From Treponema sp. (GTDB lineage Bacteria; Spirochaetota; Spirochaetia; Treponematales; Treponemataceae): a stretch of DNA of 64,000 bases. Positions 44,488 to 53,267 of this stretch are shown here, one piece after another; positions within the stretch are counted from its first letter, which is position 1; each line of letters starts with the position of its first letter. The notes beneath the pieces are model-generated. The model searched no databases, had not been told where the DNA came from, and was given only the letters and a program-made list of their open reading frames with translations. Made by a program: the position numbers and the translations under genes. The stretch is from positions 62,001-126,000 of the forward strand of contig JAGBGX010000002.1 of NCBI GenBank assembly GCA_017935745.1, read 5' to 3'.

Positions 44488-45108
44488 CTAGTCGAACAGC
44501 GTCTTCCAGGCTGGGCTGCTGTTTGCCTCAAAGCACATGTCAATCTGCTCCGCGGTGTTTTTTTCTTCAGACAGCCTGGGAAGCGCGCCGCGTGAAAACC
44601 AGCCGCTTTCCGTTGTTTCCGTGTTTGCGGAAAACTGTCCGCCGAGAGCCGTGCACCGTACAAATATCTTGCAGATTTTTACAGCGTATACAGGCAGGTT
44701 GTGCTTTTCCCGGTCCTGCACCGCAATCAGAAAGTCAGCCCGCACATCCAGTCCTGCTTCTTCCTTTGCTTCCTTGATGGTGTTTTCTGCGATGGAGCAG
44801 TTCACATCGCACCATCCGCCGGGAAGAGACCACCGTCCGTCCCGCTCCTTGACAAGCAGGATATTTCCCTGCTGAAAGACAGCGGCCCGTGTGTCAATTT
44901 TCGGAGTCTGGTATCCGCTTTCACTGCAAAAAAGGTTCCTGACTTTTTCAGAAGGAATTTCGGATTTGAAAGAAATGATTTCTGCGGCGATTTCACGCAG
45001 CCGTCCGTACCGCTCCCTGTCAAAGTCATCCGTGCAGTAATGCAGTCCTGCCTGCGCGATGCTCTGGATTTCGACCGCCCACTCAAGCCATTTTTCAGTT
45101 TTATCCAT
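44488..45108 (-). CDS. Nudix hydrolase with N-terminal helical domain
   Basis: 206 residues from ATG 45,108, with GAGGTG just upstream. An N-terminal helical domain (EWAVEIQSIAQAGLHYCTDD onward) is typical of ADP-ribose-type Nudix enzymes with the NUDIX_N domain. The Nudix box is PGGWCDVNCSIAENTIKEAK followed by EEAGLD: the usual Arg is Lys, but the EExG metal ligands are present. It likely hydrolyses a nucleoside diphosphate derivative such as ADP-ribose. The gap before the ABC gene is 15 bases. Confidence 0.85.
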   Translation of the reverse strand: MDKTEKWLEWAVEIQSIAQAGLHYCTDDFDRERYGRLREIAAEIISFKSEIPSEKVRNLFCSESGYQTPKIDTRAAVFQQGNILLVKERDGRWSLPGGWCDVNCSIAENTIKEAKEEAGLDVRADFLIAVQDREKHNLPVYAVKICKIFVRCTALGGQFSANTETTESGWFSRGALPRLSEEKNTAEQIDMCFEANSSPAWKTLFD

Positions 45109-45168
45109 AAAATACACCTCTGGCTGAAAAAGATTTCTTACGCACTATTTTGCATATACATAGTATAG

Positions 45169-45191
45169 AACAGTTTGCGTTGCAAGCTGTT
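45169..45191. repeat. hairpin in the Nudix upstream region
   Basis: AACAGTTTGC (45,169-45,178) and GCAAGCTGTT (45,182-45,191) pair over 10 positions with one G:T and a 3-base loop. It directly precedes the terminator at 45,193, again giving stacked hairpins as before the RHS gene. Confidence 0.55.
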
Positions 45192-45192
45192 A

Positions 45193-45229
45193 GTTAAAAA
45201 CAGCACACAAATAGCGTGCTGTTTTTAAC
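45193..45229 (-). terminator. bidirectional-type terminator of the NlpC/P60 gene
   Basis: GTTAAAAACAGCAC (45,193-45,206) and GTGCTGTTTTTAAC (45,216-45,229) form a perfect 14-base stem with a 9-base loop, immediately after the stop of the minus-strand gene at 45,231. Confidence 0.8.
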
Positions 45230-45230
45230 C

Positions 45231-45776
45231 TTATTTCCGCAGCTTCATGATTCCGTATGATTTTATTCGCCTGTCATCTTTAGGATAGTGCCGCCGGGAA
45301 ACACCGTCAATACCGGATTTTTTCGTGCTGTCGATAAAGTATGCCTCTTCACCTTTAAATTTTTCAAAAAGCGCGATGTGCGTTATGTTGCTGGAATTTT
45401 CTTCACCCATAAAAATGAGGTCTCCTGTTTCGGGGCTGTCTGTTGGAAATGAGGCATCTGAATGCATGTAGGCTGATGACATGTCAGGCTGAATCAATTT
45501 GTATTCTTTCCTGGAATCTTGCAGCGCATACTGGTAGCAATTTATGACAAGTCCTGAGCAGTCAATTTTTATTGTGCGCAGTAAATCTTGTCCGCCCCAT
45601 TTGTATTCAGTATCCGCTTTTTCATATTGTTCAGCGTAATAAAAGGCGAGCTTTTTTATTTCCGCAAGGCAAGGAATTTCAATTTCGTTTTCATCACTTT
45701 CGTTTGTGCAGGAAAAAATTCCGCCGGAAATCAGCAGAAAAAATAAAACTGTCCGCGCCGCTTTTATGGATAGCAT
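45231..45776 (-). CDS. NlpC/P60 lipoprotein
   Basis: 181 residues from ATG 45,776; the frame is open further upstream, but that overlaps the neighbouring gene and a promoter. Lipoprotein signal LFFLLISGGIFSCTNES. Catalytic Cys in IDCSGLVINCYQYAL and His in THIALFEKFKG, with the GDLIFMG segment between, define an NlpC/P60 cysteine peptidase that cuts peptidoglycan stem peptides. Lipid anchoring would place it in the periplasm or on the outer membrane. The -10 box ends 6 bases before the ATG, so the mRNA may be leaderless. Confidence 0.8.
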   Translation of the reverse strand: MLSIKAARTVLFFLLISGGIFSCTNESDENEIEIPCLAEIKKLAFYYAEQYEKADTEYKWGGQDLLRTIKIDCSGLVINCYQYALQDSRKEYKLIQPDMSSAYMHSDASFPTDSPETGDLIFMGEENSSNITHIALFEKFKGEEAYFIDSTKKSGIDGVSRRHYPKDDRRIKSYGIMKLRK

Positions 45777-45782
45777 ACTTTT

Positions 45783-45811
45783 ATTATATGCAAAAACTGT
45801 GCGCTTGTCAC
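45783..45811 (-). promoter_or_regulatory. promoter of the NlpC/P60 gene
   Basis: On the minus strand GTGACA (45,806-45,811), a 17-base spacer and TATAAT (45,783-45,788), with the ATG beginning after 6 further bases. It overlaps the end of the glycosylase gene. Confidence 0.65.
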
Positions 45812-46347
45812 CGACGGAAACTGTTGTCTGTGTGGACAACTTGCGCAACTATGCGCCATGCTTCAATAAGGCGCTCAAGGCTCCATGACGCGTTTGCCGG
45901 GCTTGTGGACGGAAGGCAGACGGAGCTGATTCCTGTTTTTTCACGCTGAAATGCTTTGTAAAGCTCGTCCGCTTTTTTTCCGTTTGTAAAAATTGCAGTG
46001 ATAAGGCTTGAGCCAAGAATCAGATGCAGATCATTCGGCGTGACATTTTGTATGCTTGTGTCTGATGAGCCTCTGACCGAGCACGAAGCGATTACATCCC
46101 ACACCGCAACTCTGTTCCGCAAAAGCAGCTTTTTGCGCTCTTCCATTGTCCTTGGAAATTTCTCGCTGAAAACTGCGGCCATCACTTTCCAGAACCTGTT
46201 CTGCGGATGTCCGTAAAAATACTGGGCTTCGCGCGACTTGACCGAAGGAAAGCTTCCGAGGACAAGCACCCGTGAATGTTCGTCGAATGTGGGAGGAATA
46301 GGGTGATGAATGACATCTGATTCGCTTTGTTTCATTATGTGCATCAT
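45808..46347 (-). CDS. DNA-deoxyinosine / uracil glycosylase (Mug/UDG superfamily)
   Basis: 179 residues; the ATG at 46,347 or the one at 46,335 (MKQSES) may be used. VLVLGSFPSVKSREAQYFYG and HPQNRFWKVMAAVFSEKFPR are the motif 1 region of the hypoxanthine-DNA glycosylase (family 6) group, and SVCLPSTSPANASWSLERLI is motif 2. It removes deaminated bases (hypoxanthine, sometimes uracil) from DNA for base-excision repair. Divergent from the hexosaminidase gene. Family is confident; exact base preference is not determinable. Confidence 0.85.
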   Translation of the reverse strand: MMHIMKQSESDVIHHPIPPTFDEHSRVLVLGSFPSVKSREAQYFYGHPQNRFWKVMAAVFSEKFPRTMEERKKLLLRNRVAVWDVIASCSVRGSSDTSIQNVTPNDLHLILGSSLITAIFTNGKKADELYKAFQREKTGISSVCLPSTSPANASWSLERLIEAWRIVAQVVHTDNSFRR

Positions 46348-46471
46348 ACACTGTTTTTCTGCGCAGTTCTACTGTTCCGGCGGGCATGTTGTTTTTTTTC
46401 TTCTTTTATCATATACTGATTCTTTGGAAGATAGTTTTTCTCAGCGCTTTTGTTTTTCGGTGGAATGTTTG

Positions 46472-48190
46472 ATGAAGTGTTTCCGGCTGCCGGCTGTGCC
46501 GTTTTTTTTCTGTCTGCTTTCTATTCAGGCTGCTTTTTTTTATGCCGAGCCTTCCTCTGGAAAAATTGATTTTTGGAGCGATATTCCCGCCGAGTCCCTT
46601 GCACAGCAGCTTGCCGCCCGCATGAGCGATGAAGAGCTGCTTGCCCAGATTCTGATGTTCGGGTGGGCTGGCTCTGAGCCGAGCGATCTTTTGAATTCGT
46701 GGGTTGTTCAGCGCGGGCTTGGAAGCGTAAAGGTGTTCGGCTGGAACACTGATAATATTCAAAAGGTTGCAAAGTCTGTGCGCATACTCCAGCAGGAAGC
46801 CGCCAGCCGTCCTCTGAAGATTCCGCTTTTTGTTGCAACTGATCAGGAGGGAGGCTGGATCCGTCACGTAAAGGGCGAGACGTCAGACACTCCTGGCAAC
46901 ATGGCAATCGGGGCTTCCGGCTATCCGGTTGACGCATACTATTCAGGCTTTTATATCAACAGGGAAATCCGCGCGCTCGGCATCAACATGAATTTTGCGC
47001 CGACAGTGGATGTGTATACAAACCTTGACTCAAGCGTCATCGGGCCGCGCTCCTTTGGCTCCGACCCGGTGAACGCCGGGATTCTTGGGGCGGCGTTTGC
47101 TGCCGGCTCCATGGACGCGGGCGTGATTCCCACTGCAAAGCATTTTCCCGGGCACGGCGACACAAGCCTTGACAGCCACGGCCGCCTTCCGCAGATTGAG
47201 ATTGATGCCAGGACGCTGGTGAACAGGGAGCTTGTTCCGTTTGAGTACGTAATCGGGGCGGGGATTCCTGCCATCATGAGCGGACACCTTTCGTTTCCGC
47301 AGATTGAAAGCGACGGAACGCCTGCAAGCCTTTCAAGAAAATTCCTTACTGGCATTTTGCGCGGGCAGATGAAGTACGAGGGTCTTATCATCACTGACGA
47401 CATGATGATGAACGGAGCAACATTGTTCGCAGGCTCGTTCCACCGTGCGGTTATGATGGCGATTGAAGCGGGAAACGACATTATCATTTCTTCAACGACT
47501 GCAAATCTGTATGATAACATGTGGACGCGCAATCTGGAAAGAATGAAGTCAAATGAAGAATTCAAGAACCGCGTACAGGACGCTGCCCGCCGTGTGATTC
47601 TTGCAAAGCTGAAGTATTTTAAAAGCGAGAACCATGCGCCGCTGTACCCTGATGAAAACACAATTTATGAGCATATTCCAGACAAGGACGGGCAGAAATT
47701 CTTTCTTGAGCAGGCATGCCGTTCCATTTCGCTCTGCAAGGCAGGGGCTTCGTTTCCGTACAGGCCGGAAAGCGGGGAGCGCATTCTGATTGCAGGCCCG
47801 TTCCTCTCTTTGTACAGCGAGGGAAAGAAACGCTACCCGGATGCCAGGACATTTCACTTCAGCTATGAGCTTAAGGGTGATAACAGCAACTTTGACAGCT
47901 GGAATGCCGCGCAGCTGACTTCCGCTGCCGATGCCTATGACACAATTATTATATGCGTGTACGACAGGCACACGGCGAACATTGCAAAGCGGCTGCGGTA
48001 CATGGAAAAGCGCGTCATCATTCTGTCCATTCTGTCTCCTGTTCATGTGCTCAGCGATTTTGAGTGGGCGGACACTGTTTTGTGCGGCTACAGCTATTCA
48101 AGCTATTCCTTTGCGGCTCTGTTCGGCGCGCTGAACGGAGAATTTGTTCCGCAGGGAACGGTTCCGCTGAAAGCTGATTTTCAGCAGTAA
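46472..48190 (+). CDS. nagZ: glycoside hydrolase family 3 beta-N-acetylhexosaminidase
   Basis: 572 residues from ATG 46,472; the upstream part of the open frame overlaps the divergent gene. Signal peptide (FRLPAVPFFFCLLSIQAAFF). GH3 hallmarks: DQEGGWIRHVKG, NFAPTVDVY, AKHFPGHGDTSLDSHGRLPQ near 222 with the catalytic Asp-His pair of NagZ, and LIITDDMMMNGA near 306 with the nucleophile Asp. The C-terminal 200 residues form a second domain as in spirochaete and Bacteroidetes enzymes. Being exported, it probably recycles cell-wall or host glycans outside the cytoplasm, unlike E. coli NagZ. Confidence 0.85.
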   Translation: MKCFRLPAVPFFFCLLSIQAAFFYAEPSSGKIDFWSDIPAESLAQQLAARMSDEELLAQILMFGWAGSEPSDLLNSWVVQRGLGSVKVFGWNTDNIQKVAKSVRILQQEAASRPLKIPLFVATDQEGGWIRHVKGETSDTPGNMAIGASGYPVDAYYSGFYINREIRALGINMNFAPTVDVYTNLDSSVIGPRSFGSDPVNAGILGAAFAAGSMDAGVIPTAKHFPGHGDTSLDSHGRLPQIEIDARTLVNRELVPFEYVIGAGIPAIMSGHLSFPQIESDGTPASLSRKFLTGILRGQMKYEGLIITDDMMMNGATLFAGSFHRAVMMAIEAGNDIIISSTTANLYDNMWTRNLERMKSNEEFKNRVQDAARRVILAKLKYFKSENHAPLYPDENTIYEHIPDKDGQKFFLEQACRSISLCKAGASFPYRPESGERILIAGPFLSLYSEGKKRYPDARTFHFSYELKGDNSNFDSWNAAQLTSAADAYDTIIICVYDRHTANIAKRLRYMEKRVIILSILSPVHVLSDFEWADTVLCGYSYSSYSFAALFGALNGEFVPQGTVPLKADFQQ

Positions 48191-48215
48191 AAAAATCCGT
48201 GCGCAGAAAAATAAC

Positions 48216-48244
48216 TTGACAGCAGAGAATTCACCGTTTAGAAT
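48216..48244 (+). promoter_or_regulatory. promoter of the aryl-acid operon
   Basis: TTGACA (48,216-48,221), a 17-base spacer and TAGAAT (48,239-48,244), leaving a leader of about 60 bases before the first ATG at 48,314. Confidence 0.7.
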
Positions 48245-48313
48245 TTAAAAACTGCTGCATACAGTTTTTATGCGGCTGTAATTTTATATAACAGTATAGA
48301 TGGAAAAAAAACA

Positions 48314-49948
48314 ATGCCTGTTACAGACTTGCTTGAGCGCAATCATAAGCTGTACGGAGATGAAGCCGCGCTTGTGGAGCTGAATCCCCTTATGCCGGAA
48401 ACAAAGAGAACTGTCTGGAAGGAATTTGATCTTGTGCAGCCTACGAATCCGCGTCCGTACAGAAGGGAAATCACGTGGGCTGTGTTTGATGAAAAGGCGA
48501 ACCGTGCCGCAAATATGCTTCTTGACCGCGGAATAAAAAAAGGCGACCGCGTTGCAATTCTCATGTTCAACTGCCTTGAGTGGCTTCCTATTTATTTTGG
48601 AATTCTAAAGACGGGCGCGATTGCAGTTCCGTTTAACTTCAGGTTTTCAGCTGATGAAATCCAGTACTGCGCCGATCTTGCAAAGATTCATGTGCTTCTG
48701 TTCGGGCCGGAATTTATCGGGCGGATTGAATCAATTGAAGAAAACCTGAGCAAGGGCCGTCTTCTGATTTATGTGGGCGACGGCTGCCCTTCCTTTGCTG
48801 AAAGCTACCACAGCCTTGTTGCCGACTGCTCGAGCAATGCGCCGCTGGTGAAAATTGAAGACAGCGATGATGCGGCGATTTATTTTTCTTCAGGAACGAC
48901 GGGATTTCCGAAGGCGATTCTGCACAGGCACAAAAGCCTTTCCCAGGCTGCGCAGATGGAGCAGAAGCATCACCTGACAGGACGGAACGACAGCTTTCTG
49001 TGCATTCCCCCGCTGTATCATACCGGCGCAAAATTCCACTGGATGGGAAGCCTGTGTGCAGGCAGCAGGGCCGTTCTTCTAAAGGGAACAACGCCGCAAA
49101 TTATTCTTGACGCTGTTTCAAAGGAGCGCTGCACGATTGTCTGGCTGCTTGTTCCGTGGGCACAGGACATTCTTGATGCCCTTGACAGAAAGGAAATTGC
49201 TCTGTCTGATTACACGATTTCCCAGTGGCGGCTCATGCACATCGGGGCGCAGCCGGTTCCTCCGTCCCTTATCCGCAGATGGAAGGAGTATTTTCCGAAT
49301 CATCAGTACGACACGAACTACGGTCTTTCAGAGTCTGCGGGCCCTGGCTGCGTTCATCTTGGAATTGAAAACATCGGCAAGGTCGGCTCAATCGGAATTC
49401 CCGGATACGGATGGAAATGCAGGATAGTCAATGAGCAGGGAGCCGAAGTGCGCCGCGGAGAAGTGGGCGAGCTGTGTGTGAACGGGCCGGGAGTCATGTC
49501 GTGCTATTACGGAGATCCTGAGGCGACCGCGCAGGTGCTGAAGGACGGATGGCTTTTCACCGGCGACATGGCCATGCAGGATGAGGACGGATTTTATTTT
49601 CTTGTTGACAGGAAGAAGGACGTTATTGTTTCCGGCGGAGAAAACATTTATCCTGTGCAGATTGAAGATTTTCTTTCCGCCCATCCGAAGATAAAGGACG
49701 TTGCGGTAATCGGGCTGCCGGACAAGCGGCTCGGGGAAATTGCCGGTGCAATCATTTCTATAAAGGAAGGAATGTCATGCACTCAGGAAGAAATAGAGGA
49801 ATACTGCAAGGCTCTTCCGCGGTACAAGCGGCCCAGGCAGATTATCTTTGCTGAAGTTCCGCGCAATGCGACTGGAAAAATTGAAAAGCCCGCGCTCAGA
49901 AAAAAGTACGGAGCCGAGCATCTTGTCGCGCAGCAGAACAGAGGGTAA
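48314..49948 (+). CDS. AMP-forming acyl/aryl-CoA ligase
   Basis: 544 residues. Adenylate-forming enzyme: P-loop AAIYFSSGTTGFPKAILHRH near 190, YGLSESAGPG, DGWLFTGDMAMQDEDGFYFL, hinge DRKKDVIVSGGENIYPVQIE near 432, and catalytic Lys in NATGKIEKPALRKKY near 517. It activates a carboxylic acid with ATP and CoA. Followed by a sodium symporter and iorAB, so aryl acids such as phenylacetate or indoleacetate are the likely substrates, an inference from the neighbours. Confidence 0.85.
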   Translation: MPVTDLLERNHKLYGDEAALVELNPLMPETKRTVWKEFDLVQPTNPRPYRREITWAVFDEKANRAANMLLDRGIKKGDRVAILMFNCLEWLPIYFGILKTGAIAVPFNFRFSADEIQYCADLAKIHVLLFGPEFIGRIESIEENLSKGRLLIYVGDGCPSFAESYHSLVADCSSNAPLVKIEDSDDAAIYFSSGTTGFPKAILHRHKSLSQAAQMEQKHHLTGRNDSFLCIPPLYHTGAKFHWMGSLCAGSRAVLLKGTTPQIILDAVSKERCTIVWLLVPWAQDILDALDRKEIALSDYTISQWRLMHIGAQPVPPSLIRRWKEYFPNHQYDTNYGLSESAGPGCVHLGIENIGKVGSIGIPGYGWKCRIVNEQGAEVRRGEVGELCVNGPGVMSCYYGDPEATAQVLKDGWLFTGDMAMQDEDGFYFLVDRKKDVIVSGGENIYPVQIEDFLSAHPKIKDVAVIGLPDKRLGEIAGAIISIKEGMSCTQEEIEEYCKALPRYKRPRQIIFAEVPRNATGKIEKPALRKKYGAEHLVAQQNRG

Positions 49949-49951
49949 AAA

Positions 49952-51487
49952 ATGCTTACAGCTGTCATTTTGGTTGTATATTTTGCACTGCTTGTCGGAA
50001 TCGGGCTTGTGTGCCGGAAAAAGAGCGCGGACGTTGACGGATTTGTTCTGGGAGGAAGAGCTGTCGGGCCGTGGCTCACAGCGTTTGCATACGGAACATC
50101 GTACTTTTCAGCCGTTGTTTTTGTCGGCTATGCCGGGCAGTTCGGGTGGAAGTACGGAATCGCGGCGACATGGGCCGGAATCGGAAACGCCCTGATCGGC
50201 TCGCTGATGGCATGGATGATTCTCGGCCGGAGAACGCGCATTATGACACGTCATCTTGACAGCGCCACAATGCCGCAGTTTTTCGGAAGGCGGTTCAGCT
50301 CGCGCGCTTTAAAGATTATGGCTTCCGCCGTGATTTTTATTTTTCTGATTCCATACACGGCTTCCCTGTACAACGGGCTTTCCCGCCTGTTTGCCATGGC
50401 GTTTGACATCGACTATTCTGTCTGCATTGTGCTGATGGCGCTTCTGACTGCCATATATGTGAGTGCGGGCGGATATATGGCTGCTGCAATCAACGACTTT
50501 ATTCAGGGGATTGTCATGCTCGGCGGAATTGCAGCTGTGATTGCGGCTGTTCTTAAGAGCAGGGGCGGATTTTCAGCCGCGCTTGACGGACTTGCACGTG
50601 TCAGCGATGCAGGCGTTTCTTCGTCTCCCGGCATTTTTGCAAGCTTTTTCGGGCCTGATCCGCTGAACCTGCTGTTCGTTGTGCTTTTGACTTCGCTTGG
50701 AACGTGGGGCCTTCCGCAGATGGTTCAGAAATTTTACGCCATAAAAAATGAAAGCTCGATAAAAAAGGGAACTGTTATTTCCACGCTGTTCGCGTTTGTT
50801 GTCGCAGGAGGATGCTATTTTCTCGGCGGGTTCGGGCGTCTTTTTTCTGATCAGATTGACATTGCAAAAAACGGATATGACTCTGTCATTCCTGCCATGC
50901 TCTCAGGCCTTGGCCCTGCGCTGATTGCGCTTGTCGTTGTGCTTGTTCTTTCCGCTTCCATGTCAACATTGTCTTCCCTTGTCATTGCATCAAGCTCCAC
51001 GCTGGCAATCGACTTTATAAAGGATGTGTTTGCCAGGGATATGAGCGGCAAAAAGCAGGTCGCACTGATGCGGATTCTGACTGTTGCCTTTGTCGCTCTT
51101 TCCGCTGTGATTGCGCTTGTGCAGTATGCAAGCAACGTGACTTTTATTGCCCAGCTTATGGGCGTTTCCTGGGGTGCGCTGGCAGGCGCTTTCCTTGCGC
51201 CGTTTCTGTATTCACTCTACTGGAAAGGAACAACAAAGGCCGCATGCTTTGCAAGCTTTGTGCTCGGGCCTGCGCTCATGGTTTTTAACATGGCGTTCCG
51301 TCCTCTGCTCCCGGAAATCATGCGCTCTCCGATTAACTGCGGAGTCTTTGCAATGGCGGCCGGGCTTGCCGTTGTTCCGGCAGTGAGCCTTTTTACAAAA
51401 AAGCCTGATGCAGCTCTGGTTGAGCACGCCTTTGCCTGCTATGAAAAGACTGCGCCTGTTCACCAGAAAACGGCGCTGGGAGAATAG
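49952..51487 (+). CDS. sodium:solute symporter (SSS family)
   Basis: 511 residues with about 13 membrane segments. SSS signatures include the start VVYFALLVGIGLVCRKKSAD, YGTSYFSAVVFVGYAGQFGW, and GTWGLPQMVQKFYAIKNESS. It uses the sodium gradient to import an organic solute, typically a carboxylate, amino acid or sugar. It starts 3 bases after the CoA ligase, so the ligase substrate may be what it carries. The tail after about residue 490 overlaps no other real gene. Confidence 0.88.
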   Translation: MLTAVILVVYFALLVGIGLVCRKKSADVDGFVLGGRAVGPWLTAFAYGTSYFSAVVFVGYAGQFGWKYGIAATWAGIGNALIGSLMAWMILGRRTRIMTRHLDSATMPQFFGRRFSSRALKIMASAVIFIFLIPYTASLYNGLSRLFAMAFDIDYSVCIVLMALLTAIYVSAGGYMAAAINDFIQGIVMLGGIAAVIAAVLKSRGGFSAALDGLARVSDAGVSSSPGIFASFFGPDPLNLLFVVLLTSLGTWGLPQMVQKFYAIKNESSIKKGTVISTLFAFVVAGGCYFLGGFGRLFSDQIDIAKNGYDSVIPAMLSGLGPALIALVVVLVLSASMSTLSSLVIASSSTLAIDFIKDVFARDMSGKKQVALMRILTVAFVALSAVIALVQYASNVTFIAQLMGVSWGALAGAFLAPFLYSLYWKGTTKAACFASFVLGPALMVFNMAFRPLLPEIMRSPINCGVFAMAAGLAVVPAVSLFTKKPDAALVEHAFACYEKTAPVHQKTALGE

Positions 51488-51533
51488 TCTGCATGGCGGA
51501 TTTGTCAGGATTTCTGTTTTTACGGAGGATACA

Positions 51534-53264
51534 GTGAAAGAACTTCTTTTAGGAAATGCAGCTCTTGCCCGCGGACTTTATGAAGCCGGATGCAAATTCA
51601 TTTCCAGCTATCCGGGGACTCCAAGCACTGAAATCACGGAGGAAGCCGCACTGTTCAAGGAAATTTTCTGCGAGTGGGCGCCGAACGAAAAAGTCGCTCT
51701 TGAAGCTGCCCATGGAGCAAGCCTCGGCGGAGTCCGTTCAGCCTGCGCAATGAAGCATGTGGGGCTGAATGTCGCGGCGGATCCGCTTTTTACCATTTCA
51801 TACCAGGGGCTGAATGCCGGGCTTGTGATCTGTGTCGCTGATGATCCTGCGATGCATTCTTCACAGAACGAGCAGGACAGCCGCCATTACGCCATAGCTG
51901 CAAAAGTTCCGATGCTTGAGCCTTCCGATTCCCAGGAGTGCCTTGACTTTGCAAAGGCCGCGTATGCGCTGTCGGATGAATTCAGCACGCCTGTCTTTAT
52001 AAGAACCTGCACGCGGATTGCCCATTCGCAGAGCATTGTGCAGACAGGAGCGCGTACTGAAGTTCCTGATGTTCCGTATAAAAAAGATCCTGCAAAAGTC
52101 ATGATGACAAAAAATTCCCGGGATGCACATGTCCGCCTTGAAAAGCGCATGAAGGAGCTGGGAGCGCGGGCGGAAACGCTCGGAATCAACAGGATTGAAA
52201 AAGGCGGAACAAAAATCGGCATCATTGCTTCGGGAGCCTGCTACCAGTATGCAAAGGAAGTGTTTGGAGAGGAAGCGAGCATCCTGAAGCTTGGCATGGT
52301 GCATCCGCTTCCTGAGAATCTTATCCGCGAATTTGCGTCTTCGGTCAGCGATCTGTATGTTGTGGAAGAGCTTGATCCTGTTATTGAAACGTTTTGCAGG
52401 GCGCTCGGGCTTGCAGTCCATGGAAAGGATGTGTTTCCGCTGTGCGGAGAATTTTCTCCGAACCTTATTGCCTCGCGCATGGGAAAGCGCCTTCCTCCTT
52501 CGTCTGCGCTGAACGAGCCGCTTCCTGTCCGTCCGCCCGTGATGTGCGCAGGATGTCCTCACCGCGCGCTTTTCTATCTGCTTCAGAAAAACAAGTGCAT
52601 GGTCTACGGAGACATCGGCTGCTACACGCTGGGAGCTGTTGCTCCTTTGAATGCAATGGATCTGAACGTCTGCATGGGTGCGTCCTGTTCGGGGCTTCAT
52701 GGATTTAACAAGGCGCTTGGCGAGCAGGCGGAACAGCATTCTGTCGCGGTTATCGGGGACTCCACGTTTATTCATTCGGGAATGACAGGTCTTGCGGAAA
52801 TCGCCTACAACGGATCGAATTCAACAGTCATCATTCTTGACAACTCGATTACAGGAATGACCGGCCATCAGCAGAATCCGTCAACAGGAAAAAATCTGTA
52901 CGGCGAGCCGGCGCTGAAAGTTGATCTTGAGCTTTTGTGCCGCGCCCTGGGAGTGAGCCATGTTTCCGTTGTTGATCCGTATGACATGAGGCGGACGGAA
53001 GCTGCGCTGCATGAAGCCCTTGCGGCCCGGGAGCCGTCAGTGATTATCAGCCGCCGCCCGTGCGTGATGATAAAAGGAACTGTCAGGAATCCTCCTTTGC
53101 ACGTTGACGCTGAAAAGTGCAGGGGATGCGCTGCCTGCCTGAAAATCGGCTGTCCTGCGCTTTCCCTGCACGGCGGAAAATGCGTTATTGACAGAACGCA
53201 GTGCGCAGGATGCGGAGTCTGCTCGCTTTTATGCAGCTTTGGCGCAATAGCGGATGGAGAGTGA
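51534..53264 (+). CDS. iorA: indolepyruvate:ferredoxin oxidoreductase, alpha subunit
   Basis: 576 residues from GTG 51,534, chosen for GGAGG just upstream and match to the family start (KELLLGNAALARGLYEAGCK). Pyrimidine-binding region SSYPGTPSTEITEEAALFKE, thiamine-diphosphate motif GDIGCYTLGAVAPLNAMD and GDSTFIHSGMTGLAE with NSITGMTGHQQNPSTG, and two C-terminal [4Fe-4S] sets, CRGCAACLKIGC near 527 and CAGCGVCSLLC near 560. It oxidises aryl pyruvates from Trp, Phe and Tyr to aryl-acetyl-CoA with reduction of ferredoxin. Partner iorB follows. Confidence 0.93.
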   Translation: MKELLLGNAALARGLYEAGCKFISSYPGTPSTEITEEAALFKEIFCEWAPNEKVALEAAHGASLGGVRSACAMKHVGLNVAADPLFTISYQGLNAGLVICVADDPAMHSSQNEQDSRHYAIAAKVPMLEPSDSQECLDFAKAAYALSDEFSTPVFIRTCTRIAHSQSIVQTGARTEVPDVPYKKDPAKVMMTKNSRDAHVRLEKRMKELGARAETLGINRIEKGGTKIGIIASGACYQYAKEVFGEEASILKLGMVHPLPENLIREFASSVSDLYVVEELDPVIETFCRALGLAVHGKDVFPLCGEFSPNLIASRMGKRLPPSSALNEPLPVRPPVMCAGCPHRALFYLLQKNKCMVYGDIGCYTLGAVAPLNAMDLNVCMGASCSGLHGFNKALGEQAEQHSVAVIGDSTFIHSGMTGLAEIAYNGSNSTVIILDNSITGMTGHQQNPSTGKNLYGEPALKVDLELLCRALGVSHVSVVDPYDMRRTEAALHEALAAREPSVIISRRPCVMIKGTVRNPPLHVDAEKCRGCAACLKIGCPALSLHGGKCVIDRTQCAGCGVCSLLCSFGAIADGE

Positions 53265-53267
53265 ATC

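Noticed and set aside
45849..46471. Upstream extensions of the NlpC/P60 and hexosaminidase reading frames
   Set aside because: Both extensions overlap the glycosylase gene or its upstream region; signal peptides at the internal starts place the true N-termini further in.
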